Assembly: GCA_964531335.1 (NCBI GenBank) | Contig: CAZHEV010000004.1 | Coordinates: 73,516-137,515 of the forward strand | Direction of reading: 5' to 3' | Source: CAZHEV01 sp964531335 [NCBI: uncultured bacterium] | Lineage (GTDB): Bacteria; Eisenbacteria; RBG-16-71-46; CAZHEV01 | Length of the DNA stretch: 64,000 bases | In this document: positions 54,495 to 62,997 of the stretch, in pieces | How the letters are laid out: each line of letters opens with the position of its first letter | Position numbering within the stretch: position 1 is the first letter of the stretch | Program-made: the position numbers and the translations under genes | Notes under the pieces: model-generated | Told to the model about the DNA's origin: nothing | The model's input: the letters and a program-made list of their open reading frames with translations, nothing else | The model's database searches: none

Positions 54495-55847
54495 ATGGAG
54501 CAGATTACCCAGGACTTCATAGATGACGTCAAGGATCTCCTTCACAGGGATCAGACTCGGTTGATCCAGAACCTCGTCATCGACTTGCATCCGGCGGACA
54601 CCGCGGAGCTCCTGGAGTGCCTGTCATCAGACGAGAGAGGGAAAGTCTTCGACCTCGTCTCGGATGAGCTGGCCGGTTCCGTGATCGCGGAGGTCGACAC
54701 TCACCAGAGAAAAGACCTTCTGGAGGGCCTGGATCCGGGAAAGGTCTTCGGCATCATCAAGCAGCTCGACTCCGACGACGCCGCGGACCTTGTGGCGCAA
54801 TTGCCCCCGGACGTCGCCGAGGTCATCTTCCGGCGCCTGGAAGAGCCCGAGGCCGGCGAGCTCCGAGAGATACTCAGGTATCCCGAGGACAGCGCCGGCG
54901 GAATAATGGCCGTGGAGGTGATGTCGGTGTTGGAGGGCATCACCGCCGGCCAGGCGATAGAGGAAGTCCGCAGGCGCTCCTCCGAAGTCGGTGAGTTCTA
55001 CCAGATATTCGTGATCGACGGCGCGGGCAGGCTCGTGGGGACGATTCCGCTGCACAGCCTTGTCGTGGCGGATCCGGACGAGAAGGTCTCGGCTCTGATG
55101 GACAGGGACGTCTTCAGCGTGGGGACGGGCCTGGACCAGGAGGAGGTCGCGGCCCTGGTGAGCAAGTACGACCTGGTCTCCGTGCCCGTGGTGGACGCTT
55201 TCGGGCGCCTGGTCGGAAGGATCACCGTGGACGACATCGTGGACGTGATCGAGGAGGAGGCGACCGAGGACATCCACAGGATGGCCGGTACCAGCCGCGA
55301 CGACGTGGCCGGCGGGTCGATCCTCAGGTCATCCGGACTGCGGCTCCCCTGGCTCATAGTAGGTCTGGCCGGCGGCCTGACCTCCGCCTACGTGATGAGC
55401 AGGTACGAGGTCTCCTTCAGAGAGCTGCTGGTCCTGTCCTTCTTCGTCCCCGTTATCGCCGCGATGGCCGGGAACGTCGCCATACAGTCCTCTACGATAG
55501 TGATCAGGGCGCTCGCGGTCGACGAGCTTGCCGTGGGACATATCGGAAGCCGGCTGGTGAAGGAAGTCGGAGTCGCCTTGGTCACCGGGGCCGTATGCGC
55601 GGTGATTCTGTTCGCGGTGACCTCCCTCTGGCAGGAGAGCCCCAGAATAGGAGCGGTCATGGGAGTGTCGCTCCTGGTGGTGGTGATCGCGGCGGCGGCG
55701 ATGGGCGCCACTGTCCCGATGGTGCTGAGGAAGTTGAAAGTCGATCCGGCGCTGGCCACCGGTCCTTTCGTGACCACCTCCAACGACGTGATCGGCCTTT
55801 TCATCTACCTTCAGATTGCGACGTTCTTCCTCGAGTGGATTAGCTGA
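54495..55847 (+). CDS. mgtE: magnesium transporter MgtE
   Basis: Inner-membrane Mg2+ channel gated by cytosolic Mg2+. It is 450 residues. An N-terminal helical domain (about 1-130, LLEGLDPGKVFGIIKQLDSDDAADL) and a CBS pair (about 135-260, LVVADPDEKVSALM, VDDIVDVIEEE) precede five membrane helices with the pore motif FFVPVIAAMAGNVAIQSST and the C-terminal ATGPFVTTSNDVIGLFIYL. It starts at ATG 54495. The 198 bp before it contain no feature that I can support. The stop is 25 bp from a convergent gene. Confidence 0.95.
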   Translation: MEQITQDFIDDVKDLLHRDQTRLIQNLVIDLHPADTAELLECLSSDERGKVFDLVSDELAGSVIAEVDTHQRKDLLEGLDPGKVFGIIKQLDSDDAADLVAQLPPDVAEVIFRRLEEPEAGELREILRYPEDSAGGIMAVEVMSVLEGITAGQAIEEVRRRSSEVGEFYQIFVIDGAGRLVGTIPLHSLVVADPDEKVSALMDRDVFSVGTGLDQEEVAALVSKYDLVSVPVVDAFGRLVGRITVDDIVDVIEEEATEDIHRMAGTSRDDVAGGSILRSSGLRLPWLIVGLAGGLTSAYVMSRYEVSFRELLVLSFFVPVIAAMAGNVAIQSSTIVIRALAVDELAVGHIGSRLVKEVGVALVTGAVCAVILFAVTSLWQESPRIGAVMGVSLLVVVIAAAAMGATVPMVLRKLKVDPALATGPFVTTSNDVIGLFIYLQIATFFLEWIS

Positions 55848-55872
55848 TCCGGCGGCGCGACGGATTCCGGGG

Positions 55873-56190
55873 TCACGATACCACTTTGATGTTGAAGCTG
55901 TACTGCCTCTTGAGGACCGACAGCTCCACCTGTTGCTCGTAGCTGACGGAGATATAGGTTCTGCCGTCGTATCTCTTGATTTTGAAATCACGGCGGTTCA
56001 GGGGCAGGCCGCGCTCCTGGGAGAAGGCGACCAGCTCGCCGACTATCTCCGTGTCCGTCTTCAGGTCCGCCTTGTCCGCGAGGCCTTGCATCTGCCTTTG
56101 CAGAAAGTGGTGGCTCAAGTACGGCTTGCCGAAAAGGTACCCCGTGTAACACAAGGCCGCGATTACAGCTATGAAGAGAACTTTTTTCAT
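55873..56190 (-). CDS. small membrane-anchored or secreted protein (DUF4845-like)
   Basis: 105 residues. MKKVLFIAVIAALCYTGYLF is an uncleaved anchor or signal peptide, followed by a helix and then an alternating strand region (DFKIKRYDGRTYISVSYEQQVEL). The size and pattern resemble DUF4845 proteins, but I am not certain. AGGGGGGA lies upstream of the ATG (complement of 56188-56190). It is convergent with mgtE and is the second minus-strand gene of the window. The function is unknown. Confidence 0.65.
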   Translation of the reverse strand: MKKVLFIAVIAALCYTGYLFGKPYLSHHFLQRQMQGLADKADLKTDTEIVGELVAFSQERGLPLNRRDFKIKRYDGRTYISVSYEQQVELSVLKRQYSFNIKVVS

Positions 56191-56366
56191 GATGCAATCC
56201 CCCCTGTTCTATTCTTCGGCCGAACGGCGCGACGGTTGAGCGCCCGGCTTGCCCCGAGCGAGGGGAGGAGCGGGGGGCCAGACCCTCTGTCTTGGAACGC
56301 CTTCTACGGCAACGGGTAACGAGCGGGACCTCCTGCGGGATTGTGGCCGAACTTCGGCGCGGGTCG

Positions 56367-56375
56367 TGCTAATAT
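56367..56375 (+). promoter_or_regulatory. candidate extended -10 promoter element
   Basis: TGCTAATAT matches the extended -10 form TGnTATAAT. No convincing -35 is visible. It would start a transcript near 56382 that contains the hairpin at 56435 and leads into the MoaD-like gene. The stretch 56191-56366 shows nothing else. Confidence 0.35.
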
Positions 56376-56434
56376 GCTGGAAGAGCCACCCGCCGCCGCG
56401 GCACCGGTGAAATCCCGGCTGTCGCGCACTGAAC

Positions 56435-56467
56435 GGGCTCCTGGGCCCCGCCGGGCCGTTGGAGCCC
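56435..56467 (+). other. leader hairpin before the MoaD-like gene
   Basis: GGGCTCC (56435-56441) pairs with GGAGCCC (56461-56467) and, inside, GGCCC (56444-56448) pairs with GGGCC (56453-56457) around CGCC. No T tract follows; the Shine-Dalgarno AGGAGG is 23 bp further on. Confidence 0.55.
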
Positions 56468-56502
56468 TCTATACGAATCTTCCATATCCAGGAGGTAGCG
56501 AT

Positions 56503-56778
56503 TTGACGTGCAAGGTCAAGGTCCCCGCCCCGTTGAGGTCCTACTCGGGCGGGGCGGACAGCATCGAGGTCGGCGCGGGCACCGTCGGTGAGGTGCTCGG
56601 GGAGATCGGAAAAACCCACGATCGCCTGCTCGACAAGATATGCGATTCGGACGGACGAGTGCGAGGATTCGTAAATATCTATCTCAACGATGTGGACATA
56701 AAAAGTCTCGGAGGGCTTGACGCGAGCGTTCGCGAAGGTGACGAGATCCTGTTGGTCCCATCTATCGCCGGCGGATAG
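56503..56778 (+). CDS. MoaD/ThiS-family ubiquitin-like sulfur carrier
   Basis: 91 residues with a beta-grasp pattern. VKVPAPLRSYSGGADSIEV, then TVGEVLGEIGKTHDRL and a C-terminal EGDEILLVPSIAGG. The terminal Gly-Gly is the site of adenylation and thiocarboxylation in MoaD, ThiS and CysO. TTG 56503 follows GGAGG with a 7-base spacer; the longer in-frame ORF upstream is not MoaD-like. No moaE, moeB or thi gene is adjacent, so whether it serves molybdopterin, thiamine, cysteine or another product is open. The following MFS gene starts 4 bp after the stop. Confidence 0.82.
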   Translation: MTCKVKVPAPLRSYSGGADSIEVGAGTVGEVLGEIGKTHDRLLDKICDSDGRVRGFVNIYLNDVDIKSLGGLDASVREGDEILLVPSIAGG

Positions 56779-56782
56779 AGAC

Positions 56783-58006
56783 ATGAAAGCACTTGAGAAA
56801 CCGGCCGCCGGGGATCGGGAGACGGGGCAAATCTCGGCCCGCGGGCGCGGTCGCAATGTCAAGGGCGTCGGCCTAATGACGTTGAGCCACTACATCGGGG
56901 ATATCTACCCCGGCTTCATACCACCCCTGCTGCCTCTTTTCATCGACAAGTTCGGCCTGTCACTCGTCCTCGCCGGAGCGGTGGGAACGTTATTGTCTCT
57001 TTCGACCTCGGTGTGTCAGCTGGGCTTCGGCTGGCTTGCGGATCGCTTGAGCCGACGTATCTTCGTGATCCTGGGCCCCCTGACGGCCTGCGTGTTCTTG
57101 AGCTTCGCGCCGCTGTCCTCCTCCTACGCTCAGCTCTTGGTCATGGTGGTTATCGGAGGCCTGGGGGTGGCGGCGTTTCACCCTTCGGCGGCCGCCCTGG
57201 CCGGAGCCTACGCCGGAGAGAGGAAAGGTCTCGCGGTCTCCATCTTCGCCGCCGCCGGGGCCGTCGGTTTCGCGACCGGCCCTCTGCTCATACTCTGTGT
57301 GGTGGCGACCTTCGGACTGGAGAAGTCCTACATCGCTGCTGCTCCGGGCTTGCTGGCGGTTGCTATCCTGGCCCTGACCGTGCCCAAATCTCCCGCCTCC
57401 TCTCCGGCGCGCGTGAACGCCGTTGGCCGGATATGGCGGCACTGGAAGCTGCTTCTCCTTCTGTGGTTCGTGGCGCTGATCCGGGCCGGGGTCATAATGG
57501 GATTCGAGAACTTCGTTCCCATAATAATCACGGAGAAAGGTGGGAGCTTGATGTCCGGCGGGAGGGCCATCTCCCTCTTTCTACTCTGCGGCAGCTTGGG
57601 TGGTCTGACGGGCGGATACCTCTCCGACAAGCTGGACCCCAGAAAGGTGCTTCTCTTCTCGTCCATAGCCCCTGTTCCGTTGCTGATAGCTTTCCTGAAT
57701 CTGGCCTCTCCGTTCAACCTGATCTGTCTCGGCTTCGCGGGCGCCTTCGCTTTCGCCGGCGTTCCGATCACGATCGTCATGGCACAGGAGTCGGTGCCCG
57801 GTAGGACCGGTGTCGCCTCAAGCGTGGTAATGGGCATGGCCTGGGGTGTAGGTGGGACCGCCCCCGCGGCCGTCGGACTGCTGGCCGATTCGATCGGAGC
57901 GACGAGCGCTCTCTCCATCCTCGCTGTTGCGTCGCTGGTCTCCGCGCCCGTTATTCCGTTCTTGCCGGGCCGCAGGGCCGAGCCTCAGGCGATCACTTTG
58001 CCATGA
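56783..58006 (+). CDS. MFS transporter, fosmidomycin-resistance (Fsr) type
   Basis: 407 residues with 12 predicted membrane helices. LSHYIGDIYPGFIPPLLPLF and the motif A-like GWLADRLSRR resemble Fsr-type exporters, and AAFHPSAAALAGAYAGERKG is a recognised Fsr segment. The sequence HPSAAALAG is characteristic of this subgroup. The substrate is unknown. It starts at ATG 56783 and ends in an ATGA overlap with a second MFS gene. Confidence 0.82.
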   Translation: MKALEKPAAGDRETGQISARGRGRNVKGVGLMTLSHYIGDIYPGFIPPLLPLFIDKFGLSLVLAGAVGTLLSLSTSVCQLGFGWLADRLSRRIFVILGPLTACVFLSFAPLSSSYAQLLVMVVIGGLGVAAFHPSAAALAGAYAGERKGLAVSIFAAAGAVGFATGPLLILCVVATFGLEKSYIAAAPGLLAVAILALTVPKSPASSPARVNAVGRIWRHWKLLLLLWFVALIRAGVIMGFENFVPIIITEKGGSLMSGGRAISLFLLCGSLGGLTGGYLSDKLDPRKVLLFSSIAPVPLLIAFLNLASPFNLICLGFAGAFAFAGVPITIVMAQESVPGRTGVASSVVMGMAWGVGGTAPAAVGLLADSIGATSALSILAVASLVSAPVIPFLPGRRAEPQAITLP

Positions 58007-59418
58007 ACCGAGCAGCGGACAGGGAGCAGGCACCCGCGGGGACCTCCGGCGAATCTTCGTCGCGAGCCGGTCACGCGGAAGCGGGCATAGGGCCAAGGAC
58101 CGCGAAACGCAACTATAGACTGGGGGTCGTCAACGGGGCGTTGATGAACCTCGCGCACGCCTTTGAAGATCACAGGACCATCCTGCCGGTCTTCGTTCTC
58201 AGGCTTACCTCCTCTGACGCGATAGTCGGGCTGGTCTCGGGAATATTCATGGCCGGCTGGTACCTGCCGCAGTTTCTGGTGTCCTCGCTGGTGGAGCACA
58301 GGGAGAGGAAGCTTCCGTACTATGCCCTCTGGACCAAGATCAGGATCGCTTCCCGAGTGCTGATGGTTATCTCCGTGTTCATGATAGGAGGCTCGCACCC
58401 GTCGCTCTTGTTCTGGGTCTTCCTCCTCTTCTGGACGGCCGCCTCTCTAGGGGCGGGCTTCGCGGGCGTTCCATTTCTCGACGTAGTGGCCAAGACAGTG
58501 CCGGAGCACCGAAGAGGGAGCTTCTTCGGAGTGAGGCGGCTCATAGGAGCCGGTTTGGGTATCGGCGCCGGGTTCGTAGCGAAGGCCGTGCTGGCTCCTG
58601 ATTTCCCTCTCGGCTTCCCCCACAACTACGGACTGCTCATGGCCTTCGCCACCGTGTCCGCAGCGGTGGCCGCGTTCTCCTTCATCAAAGTCCAAGAGCC
58701 CGCCGGCAGGGTCTCGTTCCCGCGCCGGAGCTTCGGAGAACATCTGCACTCGGGCCTCGCCCTGATCCGGAGCGACGCCAACTACAGGCAGTTCCTGATA
58801 ACGAGGGTGCTATGGTCGGCGACGGCCATGGCTTTTCCGTTCTACGCGGTGTACGCTGTTACGGAGCTCGGCATGGCGGAGTCGGCGGTTGGCATCTTTG
58901 TCGCGCTCTGGGTCGGAGGAACCCTCCTGGGCAACTTCATCTGGAGCCGGCTGATAGACAGACGGGGAAGCCGCACCGGCTTGATATGGAGCGGAGTCAT
59001 GGGGGTCGCGTCACCGCTTGTCGCCTGCGCCGTCATGTTCTTCCCCGGGGGCCCGGCCGCGGCACCCGCTTTCCTCTCCGATCTGGTCTCGGGAGATGGG
59101 ATCGGCGTCCGGCACATGGCGTTCATGTCCACGTTCGTCATGAGCGCCTTTGCTTTCAACGGAAGGTTGATAAGCAATATGACATACCTGCTTGAGATCG
59201 CGCCCCCGGAGAGACGCCCAACCTATATCGGTCTCGCCAACACGCTCAGCTTCCCGCTCGCACTGTCTCCGATGCTCGGAGGCGCGCTGGCCGGCTGGAC
59301 GGGCTACTTCTGGATGTTCGCCGTGTCCGCTATGGTCGGGCTTGCGGGGCTGTGGTCGGTGGCGGCGCTCAGGGCGACCGGCGGACTGAGGGCGTCACTC
59401 TCGGAGGGGGAGCACTGA
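58003..59418 (+). CDS. MFS transporter
   Basis: 471 residues. A polar N terminus of about 40 residues precedes 12 helices (VGLVSGIFMAGWYLPQFLVSS, FWTAASLGAGFAGVPFLDVVA, ALWVGGTLLGNFIWSRL). REHR/EHRRGSFFG loops are typical of a poorly characterised MFS group that often lies in operons with other membrane proteins. The substrate is unknown. It is coupled to the preceding MFS gene by ATGA. Confidence 0.8.
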   Translation: MNRAADREQAPAGTSGESSSRAGHAEAGIGPRTAKRNYRLGVVNGALMNLAHAFEDHRTILPVFVLRLTSSDAIVGLVSGIFMAGWYLPQFLVSSLVEHRERKLPYYALWTKIRIASRVLMVISVFMIGGSHPSLLFWVFLLFWTAASLGAGFAGVPFLDVVAKTVPEHRRGSFFGVRRLIGAGLGIGAGFVAKAVLAPDFPLGFPHNYGLLMAFATVSAAVAAFSFIKVQEPAGRVSFPRRSFGEHLHSGLALIRSDANYRQFLITRVLWSATAMAFPFYAVYAVTELGMAESAVGIFVALWVGGTLLGNFIWSRLIDRRGSRTGLIWSGVMGVASPLVACAVMFFPGGPAAAPAFLSDLVSGDGIGVRHMAFMSTFVMSAFAFNGRLISNMTYLLEIAPPERRPTYIGLANTLSFPLALSPMLGGALAGWTGYFWMFAVSAMVGLAGLWSVAALRATGGLRASLSEGEH

Positions 59419-59422
59419 GCCC

Positions 59423-60247
59423 ATGGAGAAGCATGAGAGCGGGAACAGCCAATGCGATCTGGGTTTACCGCCTCCTTGCCGGGCGATCCCGCGGGCGGCC
59501 GCGAAGCTCCTTCTCCCGCCTCTTCTGATTCTTCTCGCCTGCGCGGCCTTGCCGCCGCCCGACGCTCGGGCACTCCCCGTTGATGACGGATCGGGCGCTT
59601 ACGCCGGTGCGCTCCGTTGGACGGCGATCCGGGCCTCCGCCGTCGATGCTCTCCTGGTAACGGAGACTTCTGCCGACGATGGCGACTCGGTCACCGCGGG
59701 CGAAGAGCGCGATGAGCACTGGCTCAAGCGAGCGGGGCGCTTCACCGGATCTGTGCTCGGCAGGCTGGCTCTGTATCTGGCTCTGCTGATAGGGCTCGCG
59801 CTGATTCCGCTCGGCCTCGGGGGAACGTTCGTGATGGTCGGCGCAGCGGCGATATTCGGTCTCGCCACGGGATTCGAGCAGATCACGCTCAAGCTCCTCG
59901 TTGTCCTTCTGGCCCTGGCGCTAATAGGCGAGGGCATCGAGTCCATTCTAGGGGTGATAATGGCCAGGCGGTACGGCGCGTCCAAATGGGGGATGTGGGG
60001 CGCATTCATAGGCGGCATAGCCGGAGCCGCCCTTGGCGCGCCCTTGCCGGTGGTCGGCAACGTGGTGGGCGCTTTCATTGGCGTGTTCGCGGGCGCTTTT
60101 CTGTTCGAATGGGCGCGTGCCGGGCGTTCCGATTCAAGCCTGAGAGTCGGCTGGGGCGCTCTCGTGGGCAGGACGCTGGCCAGCGCGATAAAACTCTCAC
60201 TCGGGATGGTCATAATGGTACTGGTTATAGCCCGGACGTTAGGATGA
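59423..60247 (+). CDS. DUF456-type membrane protein
   Basis: 274 residues. A signal-like segment (AKLLLPPLLILLACAALPPP) is followed by a polar stretch and then 5-6 membrane helices from residue about 113: LALYLALLIGLALIPLGLGG, ITLKLLVVLLALALIGEGIE, and the Gly-rich KWGMWGAFIGGIAGAALGAP typical of DUF456, ending SAIKLSLGMVIMVLVIA. DUF456 proteins have no known function. It follows the MFS gene by 4 bp and is probably in the same transcript. Confidence 0.72.
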   Translation: MEKHESGNSQCDLGLPPPCRAIPRAAAKLLLPPLLILLACAALPPPDARALPVDDGSGAYAGALRWTAIRASAVDALLVTETSADDGDSVTAGEERDEHWLKRAGRFTGSVLGRLALYLALLIGLALIPLGLGGTFVMVGAAAIFGLATGFEQITLKLLVVLLALALIGEGIESILGVIMARRYGASKWGMWGAFIGGIAGAALGAPLPVVGNVVGAFIGVFAGAFLFEWARAGRSDSSLRVGWGALVGRTLASAIKLSLGMVIMVLVIARTLG

Positions 60248-60386
60248 AGCGCGTCTTCGCCCGCGAATGACCCTCTTGTAGACCCCGATCCCGCCGCCGC
60301 GGCGGCTCTCCCTTCGATCTCCCCTGTATATCAGCCCGATTGCGCCGAAAAGATAGTTGTAGAAGTACGTCTCCGACGCCGTTCGG

Positions 60387-62111
60387 ATGAGAGCGCTGGA
60401 GGAGGTCCAGGCGCCGGAAGCCGCCTTGTGTGAACAACCGCTAATGGAAAATAGAGCTAACGTGAGCGACTCCGAAAAGAAGCCCGAACGGGATAGCTCA
60501 GAGTCTCAGGGCCGCGTCTTCGGTAAGTACCGGATTATCAACGACGACGAATTGCCTCTTTTGCACGAAGGGGTCCGTGAGCCCCGTAGGCGCGATGAGG
60601 CCCGTAGGCGCGACGAGCCCGACAGGCGCGATGAGGCCCATAGCCGCGATGAGCCCGACAGGCGCGACGAGCCCGACAGGCGCGACGAGCCCGACAGGCG
60701 CGACGAGCCCGACAGGGGCGATGAGGCCCATAGCCGCGATGAGCCCGACAGGCGCGACGAGCCCGACAGGGGCGATGAGGCCCATAGCCGCGATGAGGCC
60801 AGCAGACGGCCTGAGCAGCAAAGGCGCCCTGTGGCCCGGAGACGAGCCTTGCCTAGGGGGAGGACTTCGGGCGAGGAATGGTCTGAGCTGGAAGGGGGAC
60901 CCGCGCCCCAAAGGGCAGCCCCGCCCGAGAGGTCGCGCGTGCCTAAGCTCGTGCGGGACCTCCGGGCAAAGGCCCGGCCCCGGGCTGAGAAGCAACAGCA
61001 GGAGGAGAGCGGCGCAAAAGGTGGGCCGCATAAGGGATCCTGCCCCTCTTGGCTCAAGTCGCGGGTTTACAAGGGCGGGCGACCCAGCGGTAACGAAGAA
61101 GGGCTTGCTGAGCTCCAGGAGGTCATAATCCGCCACTCCCCGGTGGGAACGGCCGTTTTCGACAACAGGGGACGGTTGAGGATCAGCAACGAAGCGTTTG
61201 CCGAGGCCTTGGGCGCCGATCCCGACACGATGATCGAGGACATCGACGCCGTCGCCGAGTTCATCGAAGGCGTCAGCATGGCCGAGAGGTTCTGGGACGC
61301 CATGGAGGGCGGCACGGCGGTCGAAGAGGAGATCACGTTGGAGGTCTCCGATAGCGAGCAGATGACGTTGCGGATGCTGTTTCGCCCGGTGAGTCTCCCG
61401 TCGGGCATAGACTGGTGCGTGTGTTACCTCGAGCTGGTACCGGAGGCTGAGCGTCCTAGCGGCCAGTTGTGGGATTATCAGAACTACGTCGCCATGCTCG
61501 CCGCGTCCTCAGCCGACGCGATAGTCGGCCTCGACCCCGACGGTTTTATCAAGTACTGGAATCAGGGGGCCCAGGCCCTGTTCGGATTCACCGAGGACGA
61601 GGTTGTGGGACAGAGCGTCCTGAAGCTCGTGCCCGAGGACCTGCGCAGAGAGGCGAAGCTGGTGTTGAAGGTCGTGCGGGAGAGGGGTGTGTACAAGAAC
61701 TTCGACACCCATCGTCTGAACAAGCGCGGCAAGAGAGTGCCGGTCACTATGACGATTTCGGCGGTCAGGGACGAAGACGGCAATTTCATGGGAACCGCCG
61801 CCATGTGCCAAGATCTCCGATTAGCCAAGGACCTGCACGAGAAAGCCCTGGAAGCCGAGAAGCTGAACGCGGTCCTTCAGATGGCCGTGTCCGTTTATCA
61901 CAGGATCAACGACCCGCTGGCCGTAATTTGCGCCAACGCGCAGCTTCTCGTGCACCTGCTGGGCCCGGACAACGGCCAGGAGGCCAAGAAGCTCACCAGC
62001 ATTCTCGATGCCGCGAAGCGTATCAGCACGGTCCTGGACGACTTGACTCGACTTACCGGCGTCGAGCCCAGGATGGCCTCCAGCGACGAGGATGAGGATT
62101 CGGCCGCCTAG
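60387..62111 (+). CDS. PAS-PAS-DHp protein without ATPase domain, with hexapeptide repeat tract
   Basis: 574 residues. Residues 66-137 are a 12-fold P-D-R-R-D-E type repeat, followed by a basic disordered stretch to about 235. PAS 1 spans about 240-350 (IIRHSPVGTAVFDNRGRLRI) and PAS 2 about 368-485 (SSADAIVGLDPDGFIKYWN, GFTEDEVVGQSVLKLVPEDL). A DHp-like helical pair follows with His505 in AVSVYHRINDPLAVICANAQ. The protein ends at 574, so the HATPase_c domain is absent. No good Shine-Dalgarno precedes ATG 60387; ATG 60444 is an alternative. It may be a scaffold or phosphotransfer partner. Confidence 0.78.
   Translation: MRALEEVQAPEAALCEQPLMENRANVSDSEKKPERDSSESQGRVFGKYRIINDDELPLLHEGVREPRRRDEARRRDEPDRRDEAHSRDEPDRRDEPDRRDEPDRRDEPDRGDEAHSRDEPDRRDEPDRGDEAHSRDEASRRPEQQRRPVARRRALPRGRTSGEEWSELEGGPAPQRAAPPERSRVPKLVRDLRAKARPRAEKQQQEESGAKGGPHKGSCPSWLKSRVYKGGRPSGNEEGLAELQEVIIRHSPVGTAVFDNRGRLRISNEAFAEALGADPDTMIEDIDAVAEFIEGVSMAERFWDAMEGGTAVEEEITLEVSDSEQMTLRMLFRPVSLPSGIDWCVCYLELVPEAERPSGQLWDYQNYVAMLAASSADAIVGLDPDGFIKYWNQGAQALFGFTEDEVVGQSVLKLVPEDLRREAKLVLKVVRERGVYKNFDTHRLNKRGKRVPVTMTISAVRDEDGNFMGTAAMCQDLRLAKDLHEKALEAEKLNAVLQMAVSVYHRINDPLAVICANAQLLVHLLGPDNGQEAKKLTSILDAAKRISTVLDDLTRLTGVEPRMASSDEDEDSAA
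60582..60797 (+). repeat. 18-bp in-frame tandem repeat (12 units)
   Basis: Units of 18 bp encode PRRRDE, ARRRDE, PDRRDE, AHSRDE, PDRRDE three times, PDRGDE, AHSRDE, PDRRDE, PDRGDE, AHSRDE; a degenerate ASRRPE follows. A higher-order block PDRRDE-PDRGDE-AHSRDE is repeated, which shows expansion by unequal exchange or slippage. Confidence 0.95.
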
Positions 62112-62263
62112 CCGGCGGGCGCCCTTCCGGGCCCTTCGGCGGGCTGCATATCGGCTCAAAGAACGCGGTCTGAGTGCCGAAGATACAATAGACGAAAAGC
62201 CCCCAGGGGGAGAGCATTCCCGCCGGTGCTGACCGGGCGACAAACCTTTGCAGGAGGATGCGT

Positions 62264-62737
62264 GTGGCCTCGCCTCGGAGCGATAGCAGGGGACTGACCT
62301 CTGTGGACTTGAGCGCCGACCAACATCGTTTCTTGGAAGATCTGATCAAGAGGGTGCGGGAGCGCACAGGGATCAAGTTCAGCGTTTCGGACGTTTTTCG
62401 CTCCCTGCTCGATTCCGCGATGATCTGGGACCTCGACAAGGTGGACGTGGATCGCGCGTACGGAAAGGCCAGGGTCTTATCCGCCCTTTTAGCTACGCGC
62501 CGGACGCTCGAGCGGGAGATCAGACAGACGGAGTCGGATCTGCATCAAGCTCTCGTGCACAGTCCGGACGAACCGGAGGTAGTGAGGAACTTCCGCAGGA
62601 ACTTGCGGTATCAGTCAAGTCGGATGAGCGCCTTGATGGAGCAGCTCGAACAGTGCCGGAGTCATGAAAACGGAAACGGAAACGGGGCGGAGCAGATCGT
62701 GCAGACGCTTCTAATCCGCCACCTGGAAACAGGATAA
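62264..62737 (+). CDS. putative ribbon-helix-helix/coiled-coil protein upstream of parA
   Basis: 157 residues. The N-terminal 50 residues (TSVDLSADQHRFLEDLIKRV, KFSVSDVFRSLLDSAM) have the strand-helix-helix spacing of RHH DNA-binding proteins. Residues about 68-140 form a long charged coiled coil (LLATRRTLEREIRQTESDL), followed by NGNGNG and a short helix. GTG 62264 is taken because AGGAGG at 62252-62257 is 6 bases upstream; ATG 62258 would overlap it. It precedes parA by 260 bp, so a link to chromosome or cargo positioning is possible but unproven. Confidence 0.6.
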   Translation: MASPRSDSRGLTSVDLSADQHRFLEDLIKRVRERTGIKFSVSDVFRSLLDSAMIWDLDKVDVDRAYGKARVLSALLATRRTLEREIRQTESDLHQALVHSPDEPEVVRNFRRNLRYQSSRMSALMEQLEQCRSHENGNGNGAEQIVQTLLIRHLETG

Positions 62738-62798
62738 GGTCAATCGTAAACGGCGTGGTATCCGGCTCTCGGGCCGCGCTTCATGCGCCACTTTGAGA

Positions 62799-62877
62799 GT
62801 CCGGCATTGCAAAAGGCGAGGCATTGATGAGAACTAACGTGGGCATTTTGACCCTACGCTCCAACATGTTGCCGGAC
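62799..62877. repeat. 8-bp inverted repeat in the parA upstream region
   Basis: GTCCGGCA (62799-62806) and TGCCGGAC (62870-62877) are perfect inverted copies 63 bp apart in the 260-bp gap before parA. They could be a paired binding site (for example for the adjacent RHH-like protein) or coincidence. I see no consensus parS here. Confidence 0.4.
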
Positions 62878-62997
62878 AGGGCAATACACGCCCGCCAAGG
62901 GAACGGGTCTGGCACGTTTGGTGCAATCAGCCCACCTGGTGACCTACCCAGGCGCTGATCACAGGTCCAACAACGGACACTGCAAGGAAGGTGAGCG

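Noticed and set aside
56391-56432. Cobalamin-riboswitch-like sequence (CCGGTGAAA type) before the MoaD-like gene
   Set aside because: Only a short match; the downstream B12 box is missing and the gene is not cobalamin-related.
60582-60797. CRISPR-like regular repeats
   Set aside because: The units are contiguous, in frame and 18 bp long, without spacers; it is a coding minisatellite.
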